A DNA stretch of 64,000 nt from Marinimicrobium hydrolyticum (GTDB taxonomy: Bacteria > Pseudomonadota > Gammaproteobacteria > Pseudomonadales > Cellvibrionaceae): contig NZ_JAVDDU010000002.1 in assembly GCF_030848505.1 (NCBI RefSeq), forward strand, positions 605,777-669,776. The letters run 5' to 3'. Each line of letters opens with the position of its first letter. Position 1 is the stretch's first letter. The notes below the pieces were generated by a model that ran no database searches, was not told the origin of the DNA, and was given only the letters and a program-made list of their open reading frames with translations. The position numbers and the translations under genes were made by a program. Positions 1 through 8,288 of the stretch are shown here, one piece after another.

Positions 1-1
1 C

Positions 2-751
2 TTGGGCACAAACCAGGCTGAATTCCGGGACTACACCACGTTTTTCTTTGCCGCCCTAAATCAGAAGACGCGCTTAGGGGAAGAGATTCCCGCTGAAGAG
101 ATCGATCTGGACGGCTCCGGGGAAATCAGTTTTCGCGAGGCGCACCTCTACACCCTGCGCAATGCCCACAGCAGTGACCTGTCCCGTTCCACCAGCGAAG
201 TTTTTATGGAGCAGTGGGAGCCCTGGTATCTGCGCTGGAACTCCTTCGGGCCACGCAACCCTGACAATGATTACCGCCAAGCGCGGGATGCCGTGGCCGA
301 GCGGCACCAATTACCTGCCAGAGGGCTAAACAGATTACGGGCCGAACGGCGCCTTTTGGCCGAAGAGGCGGTACAGGTGGAGCAAACTCGGGCGCTTCGC
401 CGGGAAGTTCAAGCCACGCGGGAAGCGCTTCGGGAACAGCTTCAGGAGTCACTGCCCAACATGCCGGAGGTGACCATGGAGCATCTTGCCAGCCTGCCAG
501 ACAATGAACTGGAGCACCTATCCCAAGTCATACAGAGTTCTGAGCTCTACCCAGAGTTGTTGGAGATTCAAGCGGCGGCGGAGCACGCTAACGAACAGCT
601 ACTGATGGCAGCGCGGGATCGTACCCAGGCGGAAAAGGTTTTTCGGCTGTCTCGGCTGTCCAGGCTCGAGACCACTTTCACTCGCTACGCTGGCGCGGAC
701 ACCCGCCGCGACCTGGACATTATCGCGTCCTGTGAAGCGGGTACGTTGTAG
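2..751 (+). CDS. C-terminal part of an EF-hand protein (5' end cut by window)
   Basis: The reading frame is open at the left edge, so the gene probably begins outside the window; the first codon, TTG, should not be taken as the start. A complete EF-hand calcium loop is visible at residues 35-46 of the visible part (D35, D37, S39, E41, E46 at positions 1, 3, 5, 7, 12). Residues from about 95 onward are Glu/Arg/Gln/Leu-rich and look helical, probably coiled coil. The region before the EF-hand recalls the tail of bacterial caspase-like or legumain-like proteins, but no catalytic residues are in view, so this is only a guess. The function is unknown. Confidence 0.6.
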   Translation: MGTNQAEFRDYTTFFFAALNQKTRLGEEIPAEEIDLDGSGEISFREAHLYTLRNAHSSDLSRSTSEVFMEQWEPWYLRWNSFGPRNPDNDYRQARDAVAERHQLPARGLNRLRAERRLLAEEAVQVEQTRALRREVQATREALREQLQESLPNMPEVTMEHLASLPDNELEHLSQVIQSSELYPELLEIQAAAEHANEQLLMAARDRTQAEKVFRLSRLSRLETTFTRYAGADTRRDLDIIASCEAGTL

Positions 752-795
752 GTTTTTTCGGACTTCGGAGCAAAAAGTCCACTTCGGAGATGCGC

Positions 796-957
796 ATGAA
801 ATATCTGATTCTTTGCCTGCTGATTACACTGAGCGGCTGCACCCACGGCCAGCGAAACGATCACTACTACTGCAACGACCGAGCATCCCTGGAGGACTAT
901 ACCGCCTGCATGGAGGCTGGCGAGGAAATACGCGACTCTCAGGAAAGCGCTTTGTAG
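796..957 (+). CDS. Small predicted lipoprotein, 53 aa
   Basis: The ATG lies six bases after a GGAGA ribosome-binding site. The product has a short hydrophobic signal peptide ending in a lipobox L12-S13-G14-C15, then a small polar domain with two further cysteines (C26, C38) that could pair. It lies 44 bases after the preceding EF-hand gene, on the same strand, and its 3' end overlaps the convergent prpF-like gene by 19 bases. A 9-base direct repeat (acttcggag) occurs at 762-770 and 781-789, the second copy supplying the ribosome-binding site. No family was recognised. The signal, lipobox and RBS together make this more convincing than its length suggests. Confidence 0.6.
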   Translation: MKYLILCLLITLSGCTHGQRNDHYYCNDRASLEDYTACMEAGEEIRDSQESAL

Positions 958-2066
958 TTGCTGCGCTCGTCCGCCAAATAGGCGTACGCGACGCCCTCCA
1001 TCAACACCCGGGCAGAACGGTTTACCACGGTTTCCAGAATTTTATAGGCCCCCTGCTCCACCTCAAAGCTTGAACGCACGGAAAGCGCACCCGTCGGATG
1101 GCCTATTCCGATACGACACAAACCTTTGCTGTTGCCCACCAACTCGTGCACCAAGGTACCGTCGACGGCCGCTGCCGCGCTGAGGCAAATCGCGCCGGTG
1201 ACGGGAAACGCCTTGTGGGTTTTGTAGCGGTTGATGACTCGCGAAATCACTTTGGCAGGGGCATCTTCGGCGGCGGCAACAATGGCCATTTTAATCTGCC
1301 GACTTGTGTAGGCATTGCCCGACCGTTCCGTCAGGGTGATGGCGACCTGTTCACGCAAATGTTCCATGGTTTCTTTGAACGCGGTATTGTTATCCAGCTC
1401 TCGCGGGCTCTCATGCCCTGAAAGCCCGAAAGACGAGGCGTGTACAAACCCATACAAAGTGCCGCAGTCGACAATGGAACAGGGTACTGGTTGCTCGTGC
1501 GCCAGAGTCAGAGTATCCGTGGCCGATCCGGTGGGCAGCAGTTGACCGGTAATTGCACCCGCGGGGTCATGAAAGGCTAGGCTCATCTCTGCACCATAAC
1601 CCGCGGCACCATCCACCGCGCCGCTGGGTGCCATAACGCAAGCGCCGCTTGCGATTGGAATAAAGGCGGTTAGTCGCTTTCCAGTATTGCCGTTGCGAAT
1701 GCGCACGGTAGTCACCGGCTCGGTCTTTTTTACCCACCCGGCTTCAACGGCATATAAACCAGCACCCGCCGCAAGGTTTCCGCACATGGTGCTGAAATTG
1801 ATGATGGCTTCGTCGATGCCCACTTCTCCAGAAAGGTATTCCAGGTCTACATCGCTACCGTCGACGCGCCTCATTATGGCAACTTTACTGGTCAAGGGGT
1901 CGCCACCCCCCAGGCCGTTAATTTGTCGGGTGTCGGGGCTGCCAAAAAGGGAAAGTATCAGCTGATCCCGGCGCTTTGGGTCGTCCGGCAAAGCGGCGCC
2001 GTCTATGAAAACGCCCTTCGTTGTGCCGCCTCTTACGATTGCACATTCCAACCTGTGGATCGTCAT
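939..2066 (-). CDS. PrpF-family isomerase (methylaconitate isomerase-like)
   Basis: This 375-aa protein belongs to the PrpF family (diaminopimelate-epimerase fold), whose members shift double bonds or isomerise unsaturated di- and tricarboxylic acids such as 2-methylaconitate or 4-oxalomesaconate. The lysine of the TSKVA motif (K61) and the cysteine of the MCGN motif (C95) match the catalytic pair known in PrpF. None of the usual 2-methylcitrate genes (prpB, prpC, acnD) is nearby. Instead it is the last gene of a leftward set with a methyltransferase (28-base gap), an ATP-grasp enzyme and an acyltransferase. The substrate may therefore differ from methylaconitate. Family is confident; substrate is not. 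Confidence 0.85.
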   Translation of the reverse strand: MTIHRLECAIVRGGTTKGVFIDGAALPDDPKRRDQLILSLFGSPDTRQINGLGGGDPLTSKVAIMRRVDGSDVDLEYLSGEVGIDEAIINFSTMCGNLAAGAGLYAVEAGWVKKTEPVTTVRIRNGNTGKRLTAFIPIASGACVMAPSGAVDGAAGYGAEMSLAFHDPAGAITGQLLPTGSATDTLTLAHEQPVPCSIVDCGTLYGFVHASSFGLSGHESPRELDNNTAFKETMEHLREQVAITLTERSGNAYTSRQIKMAIVAAAEDAPAKVISRVINRYKTHKAFPVTGAICLSAAAAVDGTLVHELVGNSKGLCRIGIGHPTGALSVRSSFEVEQGAYKILETVVNRSARVLMEGVAYAYLADERSNYKALS

Positions 2067-2094
2067 AAACCCTCCTTGAACGGGGAACGGTCAA

Positions 2095-2901
2095 TCAGGG
2101 AACTGCGTTTTTTAACACCAGTACGTGAACGTCGGCACACAGTCTGTGCAGGGCGCGTATCGGAATGACTCGGAACAGTCCATCCAGGAATCGGTTGTAG
2201 GCGTGGGCAAGTCGCCCGTCGGAAACGACTTTGCCATTGAGTCGAATAGCGCCAAAGCCAATGGGTTGCCGATGCACCAGATGCAAACCGCTATCCTTGG
2301 CGCTGCGCAGTACAGAGGCGGGATCCAAGGCGCTGCCAATTGCCGTCGTTTCACGGTCTTTGCTCCGCAGCCACCGGACAGGTTTCTTCAACGCGGAGGA
2401 CACCAACTTCGGCGGGTCGAGAAGCATCTCGTTGTAACGGTTTCGATAGCTCACGATTGCCACCCCGCCGTCCTTTAGCACCCGTTTTAATTCGCGCATG
2501 GCGCCATCCACCGAGAAGGCGTAACTGATCACTCCCAAGCACACGATGCAGTCTACACTGTTGTCCGGAAGGGGAATTTTCTCGCACTCTCCCTGGATCA
2601 GCGGCACTTCGGCAGCACCCAAATTTTTTCTGGCCAGGCTTAACATGTCCATGGAATAGTCCATGCCGAGACAAGTGATACCGGCTTGGTGTAAGGGTTC
2701 TAGAACCGGCCCAGCGCCACAGCCTAGGTCAAGTACGCACGCGTTTTTTGGAATCTCGCCGAGAACATACCGCACCGTAAAGTCACGCCGTTTTCTAAAC
2801 ATGGCGGCTTCAACGCCGGCCGCATCCTTATAAATGTCCGCCCACTTGTTGGCATCTTTGGCCACCGAGAAGCGTTCTTGGGCCTGTTGCTTCCAGCTCA
2901 T
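2095..2901 (-). CDS. Class I SAM-dependent methyltransferase
   Basis: The 268-aa protein has a Rossmann-type methyltransferase core: motif I (VLDLGCG, residues 56-62), an acidic residue ending the second strand (about D80), and a motif IV/post-I region around residues 110-130. The family resembles UbiE/Methyltransf_11 enzymes that methylate small molecules; the sequence does not show which acceptor is used. Only two bases separate its start from the stop of the upstream ATP-grasp gene, so the two are almost certainly co-transcribed and probably translationally coupled. It may modify the product of the ATP-grasp ligase, which is an inference from gene order. Confidence 0.85.
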   Translation of the reverse strand: MSWKQQAQERFSVAKDANKWADIYKDAAGVEAAMFRKRRDFTVRYVLGEIPKNACVLDLGCGAGPVLEPLHQAGITCLGMDYSMDMLSLARKNLGAAEVPLIQGECEKIPLPDNSVDCIVCLGVISYAFSVDGAMRELKRVLKDGGVAIVSYRNRYNEMLLDPPKLVSSALKKPVRWLRSKDRETTAIGSALDPASVLRSAKDSGLHLVHRQPIGFGAIRLNGKVVSDGRLAHAYNRFLDGLFRVIPIRALHRLCADVHVLVLKNAVP

Positions 2902-2903
2902 AG

Positions 2904-4196
2904 CTAGGCCTCCGGGCCTGAAACTTCAGCAGACGCGGCCACTGGCTTCTGCCTGCGCACAAACAGTTTTTTGAACTTCGCCGATAGGGCCGAGCCAAAA
3001 AATCGTGTGTAGTAATTGGTGGAAAACAACCAGTCGTCCCAGGCAAACACCGCATCGGCGCGAATTCCTGAAACGTCTTTCAGCCAAGCCATAGTGGTAA
3101 GCTTGCCCTCGCCGACCAGTTGCCGTCCCGCCCAAAAGTCCATGCTCAACCACGCCCATCGACACCCGTCCTGCCAGTCTGTCACCGGCTCAAGGGGCTG
3201 ATCGATAGCGTCAAAATAAGCAATTGCGGGCAGATCCACACCGGCGGCAATGGCGCAACCGGTGGTGTTCACGGCGCGGGCGTTGATTTCAATGAGTTTG
3301 TAGGTTTCAGTGACAGGGTCTAGCTTCCACTCCACGCCCGATATGCCCTGGAACGCCAAAGCGTTTAACAAACGAGTGGACTGATCAACCACCACATCGT
3401 TGTGGCAGGACTCGGTCATGGTGCAGTAACCGAAATCTACCGGCGCTTGGCGAATTTTCTTGCGGACAAAATAGGAGTTGGGTTGCGCCGACTGATCAAA
3501 ATAGGAAAGAAAGGAGACCAGCCGCTCATCCCGACCGCCGATAACCTCTTGCACCATAAAGTCGTAACCAGGCACAAAAATTTCTTCGGCACGGGCAATG
3601 AGTTCCTTGGCGCTGTCCACCTTAATACCCTTCTTGCCCTTGGCCTTGGAGCGCATGGCGGCGAGCTTCCATTCAAAGGACACATTGGGCTTGATCACGT
3701 AGGGGTAGTTGGTAATTCGTGCGGCGAGCGCGACGACATCCTCAACCGATTGTGGAAAATAGGTTTCCGGGATGGCAATGCCCAGGGATTCGGCAAGCTC
3801 ATACTGGTGGCGCTTGTTGTTAACCAGGCGCACCGCCTCCCACTTGGGGGCCGGAATCTGAAAGTGAGGCTCCAACTCCGAGTAGTATTTGCCCACAAAA
3901 TACGCGCATTCGTCTATCGCGGGTATTAGGACCTTTGTCCCCGGGTAGGTCGCCCCCAGGGATTGCATGAATTCCACCAATGATTGCTCGTCGTCGTAAA
4001 GGTACGGACAGTATTCCACCGAGCGACACCAGCGGGAATCAATCACGGCATCTGATTCGTTGGTGGTCACCAAGGTAACGGGAATACCTCGCCTAGCGAG
4101 CGAGCGCACAACCGCCAGAGTGCTCAGGTTAAGCTGCTTGGAATTTCCGCTGTTGGCGGCGATATGATTCAGTACAAAAGCACGCGGCAATGCCAT
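2904..4196 (-). CDS. ATP-grasp carboxylate-amine ligase-like protein
   Basis: This roughly 430-aa protein has the order of an ATP-grasp enzyme: an N-terminal substrate domain, a central ATP-binding segment around 'YPYVIKPNVS' with the conserved lysine, and a metal-binding end 'YKLIEINARAVNTTG' carrying the Glu and Asn ligands. ATP-grasp ligases activate a carboxylate as acyl phosphate and join it to an amine or thiol. The ATG was chosen because AAGGG lies eight bases upstream; a GTG nine bases earlier is also possible. The gene lies between a CelD-like acyltransferase and a methyltransferase on the same strand. Related genes occur in peptide and polysaccharide-modification loci; the substrate is unknown. 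Confidence 0.8.
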   Translation of the reverse strand: MALPRAFVLNHIAANSGNSKQLNLSTLAVVRSLARRGIPVTLVTTNESDAVIDSRWCRSVEYCPYLYDDEQSLVEFMQSLGATYPGTKVLIPAIDECAYFVGKYYSELEPHFQIPAPKWEAVRLVNNKRHQYELAESLGIAIPETYFPQSVEDVVALAARITNYPYVIKPNVSFEWKLAAMRSKAKGKKGIKVDSAKELIARAEEIFVPGYDFMVQEVIGGRDERLVSFLSYFDQSAQPNSYFVRKKIRQAPVDFGYCTMTESCHNDVVVDQSTRLLNALAFQGISGVEWKLDPVTETYKLIEINARAVNTTGCAIAAGVDLPAIAYFDAIDQPLEPVTDWQDGCRWAWLSMDFWAGRQLVGEGKLTTMAWLKDVSGIRADAVFAWDDWLFSTNYYTRFFGSALSAKFKKLFVRRQKPVAASAEVSGPEA

Positions 4197-4245
4197 TACG
4201 ATCACCCTTGATTTCTGGAAGGCTTCCAGAGTTTCTTCCCGGAAC

Positions 4246-5472
4246 TTAGATTCGCCCCGTATGAATTCCGGAGCTCACCTTTTTGGCCAATGTGTAAAGC
4301 GCTGGAAAACTATCCCGCACGTAGGGTTTGACTACGTACAACCACTGGTACAGGCGTCTAGTCGTCTTGCGCTTAGAGAAAACAATATACCGGTTTTGCA
4401 CCCGCACTTTCTTGCTCCACCTCAATTTATAGGCTTCGGCTACGCCCATAAAGTCGTATTCCATAAATTCCGGCTCCGGCCCTTCTGAATCCAGAATTTG
4501 TTTTAACAGGAATGCTTTTAACACGATGCCAGTGGAGATGTGGCTGAATTTCTTTTTGAAGCCAAGTTTGAAGTTATGCAAGGTTCGGTTGTGGCCCAAA
4601 TTGAGCTCAAAGGCAGCCGGCTCACCATTGACTTCCATCAGCGCACAGCGCAGTTGACCACGCTGGGCATATGCCTTGATTACTTTTTGATAAAAATCGA
4701 ATATTTCCTGTCGCGACGCAATTGACGTGCCCTGTTCGTGTTGCCAGCTTTCTCGCGAGATTTCTACGATGGGATCTATGCACTCTTCCCCGTCAAGCAC
4801 GGTCATGCGGACGCTGTCCATTTTTTCCACGGAGCGAATCTTTCGCTTCAGGTTTTGACGAAATGACGGGGAAAGACTTTTTAAAAGCTGGTCCCAAGTG
4901 GCCGGAAAACGCAAAAACGGAGACTGCAAGTCATCTTCTACGCCGACCTCCAGCTCTCGAGTTTGGCATGACTGCCAAATGCACTCGGTAATTTCAGAAT
5001 TTCTGTCCAGTCGCGGCAGCTCAACAAGATCCCAGGTATGCTCGATATCTTCGATGTGATCCAGAATGGCCTCGACGACCTCTGTAGGCGGAAAGCTGGC
5101 GAGAAAATTAAACCTGTCTACCCAGGAGTTTACCCAGGGCCTTAACACACGAAATTGGCTACCAAAAATCTTTTTGCTGTCGTAATAAAAAGGGGCCGCG
5201 CCAATGAGCACTCCATCATTCCAAATGAGAATAACGTAAGGCCGGCGACCGTCTGCAAACGTTTTCCACCAGGCCGACAGCCAAGCGTGACTGGTGGTGG
5301 GGAATGCTTCTACGGCTGAGTCGAAGAGGCGATCCCACTCACTGCGCAGCTGGACAAAGCGCTCATAAGATGAGATGGCTTCTACCTGAAACGGCCCCAA
5401 TCGAAGGTTGGCACCGGTAGCTGTATCGCAATCTAGACGCCTTGCCATGAGATTATTCCACGCTCCTTGCAT
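4246..5472 (-). CDS. CelD/BcsL-like GNAT acyltransferase
   Basis: The protein resembles the CelD/BcsL acetyltransferase group (Acetyltransf_6) and FemAB-like proteins, with two GNAT-type halves. The N-terminal half contains 'FPTTSHAWLSAWWKTF', typical of the family. The C-terminal half, after about residue 250, carries the acyl-binding segment with 'ALMEVNGEPAAFELNLGH'. In other bacteria such enzymes acylate sugars, or attach amino acids or acyl groups during envelope and exopolysaccharide assembly. The start is uncertain: ATG at 5472 or 5448, since the most upstream start codon is a TTG without a good ribosome-binding site. It is the first gene of the leftward four-gene set ending in the PrpF-like gene. 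Confidence 0.75.
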   Translation of the reverse strand: MQGAWNNLMARRLDCDTATGANLRLGPFQVEAISSYERFVQLRSEWDRLFDSAVEAFPTTSHAWLSAWWKTFADGRRPYVILIWNDGVLIGAAPFYYDSKKIFGSQFRVLRPWVNSWVDRFNFLASFPPTEVVEAILDHIEDIEHTWDLVELPRLDRNSEITECIWQSCQTRELEVGVEDDLQSPFLRFPATWDQLLKSLSPSFRQNLKRKIRSVEKMDSVRMTVLDGEECIDPIVEISRESWQHEQGTSIASRQEIFDFYQKVIKAYAQRGQLRCALMEVNGEPAAFELNLGHNRTLHNFKLGFKKKFSHISTGIVLKAFLLKQILDSEGPEPEFMEYDFMGVAEAYKLRWSKKVRVQNRYIVFSKRKTTRRLYQWLYVVKPYVRDSFPALYTLAKKVSSGIHTGRI

Positions 5473-5690
5473 GTCAGTTCCACTCGAATATGGTCGATAG
5501 GAAAACACCAAACACGCTGGACCGTCAACGGTTTTTCAGCGGACAACGCAATTACTTTTTATGGTTCAGATATGGGTGACAGCGAGAATAAATACGAGCC
5601 AAAGCGTGTCAGGAAAATTCGCTTTCGGGATACGCTAACACACGAATAATGTGCCAAGCAAGAAAGGAGACCGTGTGGATGGTGAGCGCT

Positions 5691-5739
5691 CACCCCCAAG
5701 ATGCGTCCATGCATCTTTAGGGGTGTTAACTTTTTTTTT
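5691..5739 (+). terminator. Plus-strand intrinsic terminator with no plus-strand gene before it
   Basis: A long hairpin (5691-5704 pairing with 5711-5725, one interior mismatch) is followed by nine T on the plus strand. The flanking genes are both on the minus strand, so it does not end either. A perfect palindrome, GGTGAGCGCTCACC, sits at 5681-5694. A 13-codon ORF (ATG 5679, stop 5718-5720) with AAAGGAGA upstream runs into the hairpin. This suggests a short plus-strand transcript in the 5512-5740 gap, or a barrier to antisense reading of fadE. Confidence 0.6.
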
Positions 5740-8158
5740 AGAGGGAATCAAACGCGTCAGTCAGAAGGCAATCATAACGACACGCATCGTATTCTTTCAG
5801 CGCCTCGATCTCTGATTCCAAAATAACACCTTTGGCGGCGGCGTCCTTCAAACGCTCCTCCACTGTGTCGCCTGTAAACTTTCCACTGGCCTGAGCTTTG
5901 GCAAACGTATTCCAAGTCGGGCCCAGGGCCAGCAAAAGTTGAAAAGTGTGCTCCACACGCCCGGTGGCGTCCTTTGGATCGTTACTAATGTAGAGATAGG
6001 ACGCCAGCTCTTTGCGCACCGGGTTGTCTTCCATGATCAGGTCACCCAGGGCGCGAATCGACTCATCACTGGGTTTGGAAACAATGCGGCCCCAAGGGAA
6101 GGTCATTAATTTCAAACCGCAGGCCGGCAGACGTGCCGGGAAGTTAGCGTAGAAGTCGTACAGCGCTTCCTGAGCCGCATACAGGGCCTGTGTTAACGCA
6201 TGGTCAGCATGAGCATCTTCTTCCTCTGTACGCGTGTGACTGGAATGAAATTTAAGAATGCTACAGGCGATAAACAGCTGGCTAAGTACATCCCCCAGCC
6301 GCGCGGAAAGCAACTCGCGTCGTTTCAGGTTGCCGCCCAATACACCCAACGCTGTATCGGCACTGACGGCCAAGGCGGCACTGAGCAAGTTGATACGTTG
6401 ATACCACCGCCGGCTGAACGCATCGGCATTCTCAGGCACGCGACTAAAACGAGCCCGAGTCAGACCATACACTTTGGTGCGTACGCTGTTGCTGAACACG
6501 TGACCTACGTGGCGGAAGAACACCTGATCGAATTCCTTCAAACCAGCCGCCGAATCCTCGTTTTGCATGGCTTCCATTTCGGCCAGCAGATAGGGGTGGC
6601 AACGGATGGCGCCTTGGCCAAAAATCATCAGTGAACGCGTGAGGATGTTCGCGCCCTCAACTGTAATCCCCACCGGAATACTTTGGTAAGGCAACGCGAG
6701 AAAATTGCGCGGCCCCATTTGAATGGCACGTCCGCCCACCACATCCATACCGTGATTGACGATCACGCGCATCATTTCCGTGGCATGGAACTTGGCCATG
6801 GAGGTAACCACCGAGGGCGCCTTGCCTTGATCCAGACCTTTGGTTACTAACTGGCGCATGGCTTCCAGCATGTAGGCACCGGCAGCGATATCGGCGGTGG
6901 CTTCCTGCACACCCTCGAACTTACCGATTTCCATGTTGAATTGACGCCGAATGCGAGCATAGGCGCCCACGGTTTGGTAACACATTTCACCGCTGGCGGT
7001 AGCCATGGACGGTAGTGAGATTCCCCGTCCGGCGCCCAGGCACTCGATCAGCATGCGCCAACCCCTGCCCGCCATGGGGGCGCCACCGATGATCCAATCC
7101 ACGGGGATGAAAACGTCCTCACCGCTGATGGGCCCGTTCATAAACGGTGAGCCGGGGTTGTGTCTACGGCCGATTTGAATGCCGGGCAGGTCGGCCGGTA
7201 GCAGGGCGCAGGTAATCCCATAGGCCGTTTTGTTTTTATCACCCAGCAAACCATCCGGGTCATAAAGTTTGAACGCAAGGCCAACCACGGTTGCCACAGG
7301 CGCCAAGGTAATCCAGCGCTTGTTGAAGGTGAGCTTTAATCCGAGAACTTCTTTGCCTTCAAACTCGCCCTTACAGACGATACCGGTATCGGGAATCGAG
7401 CCCGCATCGGAGCCCGCTTCCGGGCCGGTAAGACCAAAACACGGAATCTCCGTACCGTTGGCCAGGCCAGGCAACCAGCGTTGTTTTTGCTCTTCGGTGC
7501 CGTATTTTACCAACAGCTCTCCAGGCCCCAATGAATTGGGCACCATCGCGGTCACCGCCGCGGTGACTGAGCGGCTGGCAATTTTGCTCATTACCCGGCT
7601 TTGGGCGTAAGGGGTGAAATCCCGCCCGCCAAATTCCTTGGGAATAATGAGCCCCAGAAAGCCTTTGTCTTTTAGATATTGCCAAGCTTCGGGCGGCAGA
7701 TCCTTACGGGTGTGGTGGATATCCCACTCGTCCAGCATGGCGCAAAGTTCATTGACTTCGTTATCCAGAAAGGACTGCTCTTCGGCGGTCAACTTCGGCA
7801 GGGTAATTTCGGCAAACTCGTGCCAGTCGGGCCGGCCGCTGAAGAGGTCTTTTTCCCACCAGGTGCTGCCCGCTTCCAGAGCCTCTGTTTCTGTCTGGCT
7901 CATGGGAGGAAGAACTTTGCGCAAGGCTTTGAATACATGCCGGGAGATCAGTGGCCGCCGGATGCCGGGCAGGTTTAAGACCAGCAGCACCGTCACTAAC
8001 GGGATTACCAGCCACAAAGACCACAACACGGGAGAGAGAACGCCGAGTGCCAACCAGGCAATCAGCAGGATCGCCGAGCCCAGTGGCAAAGCCACCTGGT
8101 AATAGAACAGCACCCCCAACAGGATCAAGATCAGCACAAACGACAAAAGCAGTAACAT
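5738..8158 (-). CDS. fadE: Acyl-CoA dehydrogenase FadE
   Basis: The 806-aa length and domain order match FadE, the large acyl-CoA dehydrogenase that starts beta-oxidation of fatty acids. Two or three hydrophobic segments fill residues 1-65, consistent with membrane association. The dehydrogenase N-terminal, middle and FAD-binding C-terminal domains follow, including 'CFGLTGPEAGSDAGS' in the middle domain. A FadE-type C-terminal extension occupies the last 250 or so residues. Electrons would pass to ETF. It stands alone, with the oppositely oriented terminator described above overlapping its stop codon. No FadR-like operator was identified in the 130 bases upstream. Confidence 0.93.
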   Translation of the reverse strand: MLLLLSFVLILILLGVLFYYQVALPLGSAILLIAWLALGVLSPVLWSLWLVIPLVTVLLVLNLPGIRRPLISRHVFKALRKVLPPMSQTETEALEAGSTWWEKDLFSGRPDWHEFAEITLPKLTAEEQSFLDNEVNELCAMLDEWDIHHTRKDLPPEAWQYLKDKGFLGLIIPKEFGGRDFTPYAQSRVMSKIASRSVTAAVTAMVPNSLGPGELLVKYGTEEQKQRWLPGLANGTEIPCFGLTGPEAGSDAGSIPDTGIVCKGEFEGKEVLGLKLTFNKRWITLAPVATVVGLAFKLYDPDGLLGDKNKTAYGITCALLPADLPGIQIGRRHNPGSPFMNGPISGEDVFIPVDWIIGGAPMAGRGWRMLIECLGAGRGISLPSMATASGEMCYQTVGAYARIRRQFNMEIGKFEGVQEATADIAAGAYMLEAMRQLVTKGLDQGKAPSVVTSMAKFHATEMMRVIVNHGMDVVGGRAIQMGPRNFLALPYQSIPVGITVEGANILTRSLMIFGQGAIRCHPYLLAEMEAMQNEDSAAGLKEFDQVFFRHVGHVFSNSVRTKVYGLTRARFSRVPENADAFSRRWYQRINLLSAALAVSADTALGVLGGNLKRRELLSARLGDVLSQLFIACSILKFHSSHTRTEEEDAHADHALTQALYAAQEALYDFYANFPARLPACGLKLMTFPWGRIVSKPSDESIRALGDLIMEDNPVRKELASYLYISNDPKDATGRVEHTFQLLLALGPTWNTFAKAQASGKFTGDTVEERLKDAAAKGVILESEIEALKEYDACRYDCLLTDAFDSL

Positions 8159-8288
8159 AGGTGTCTCCCTGGATAATCAATACTGAGTATGACAGCCAAT
8201 CTCCCATGGCTGTTCGCACATCTAACCTTTTAATAGGTATTCTTAATAACCATAGTCTATTCGTCGGCCCGCCGGGGGTTTTCCCCAT

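Noticed and set aside
939..2066. Methylcitrate cycle locus
   Set aside because: Only the PrpF-like gene is present; prpB, prpC and acnD are absent from the window.
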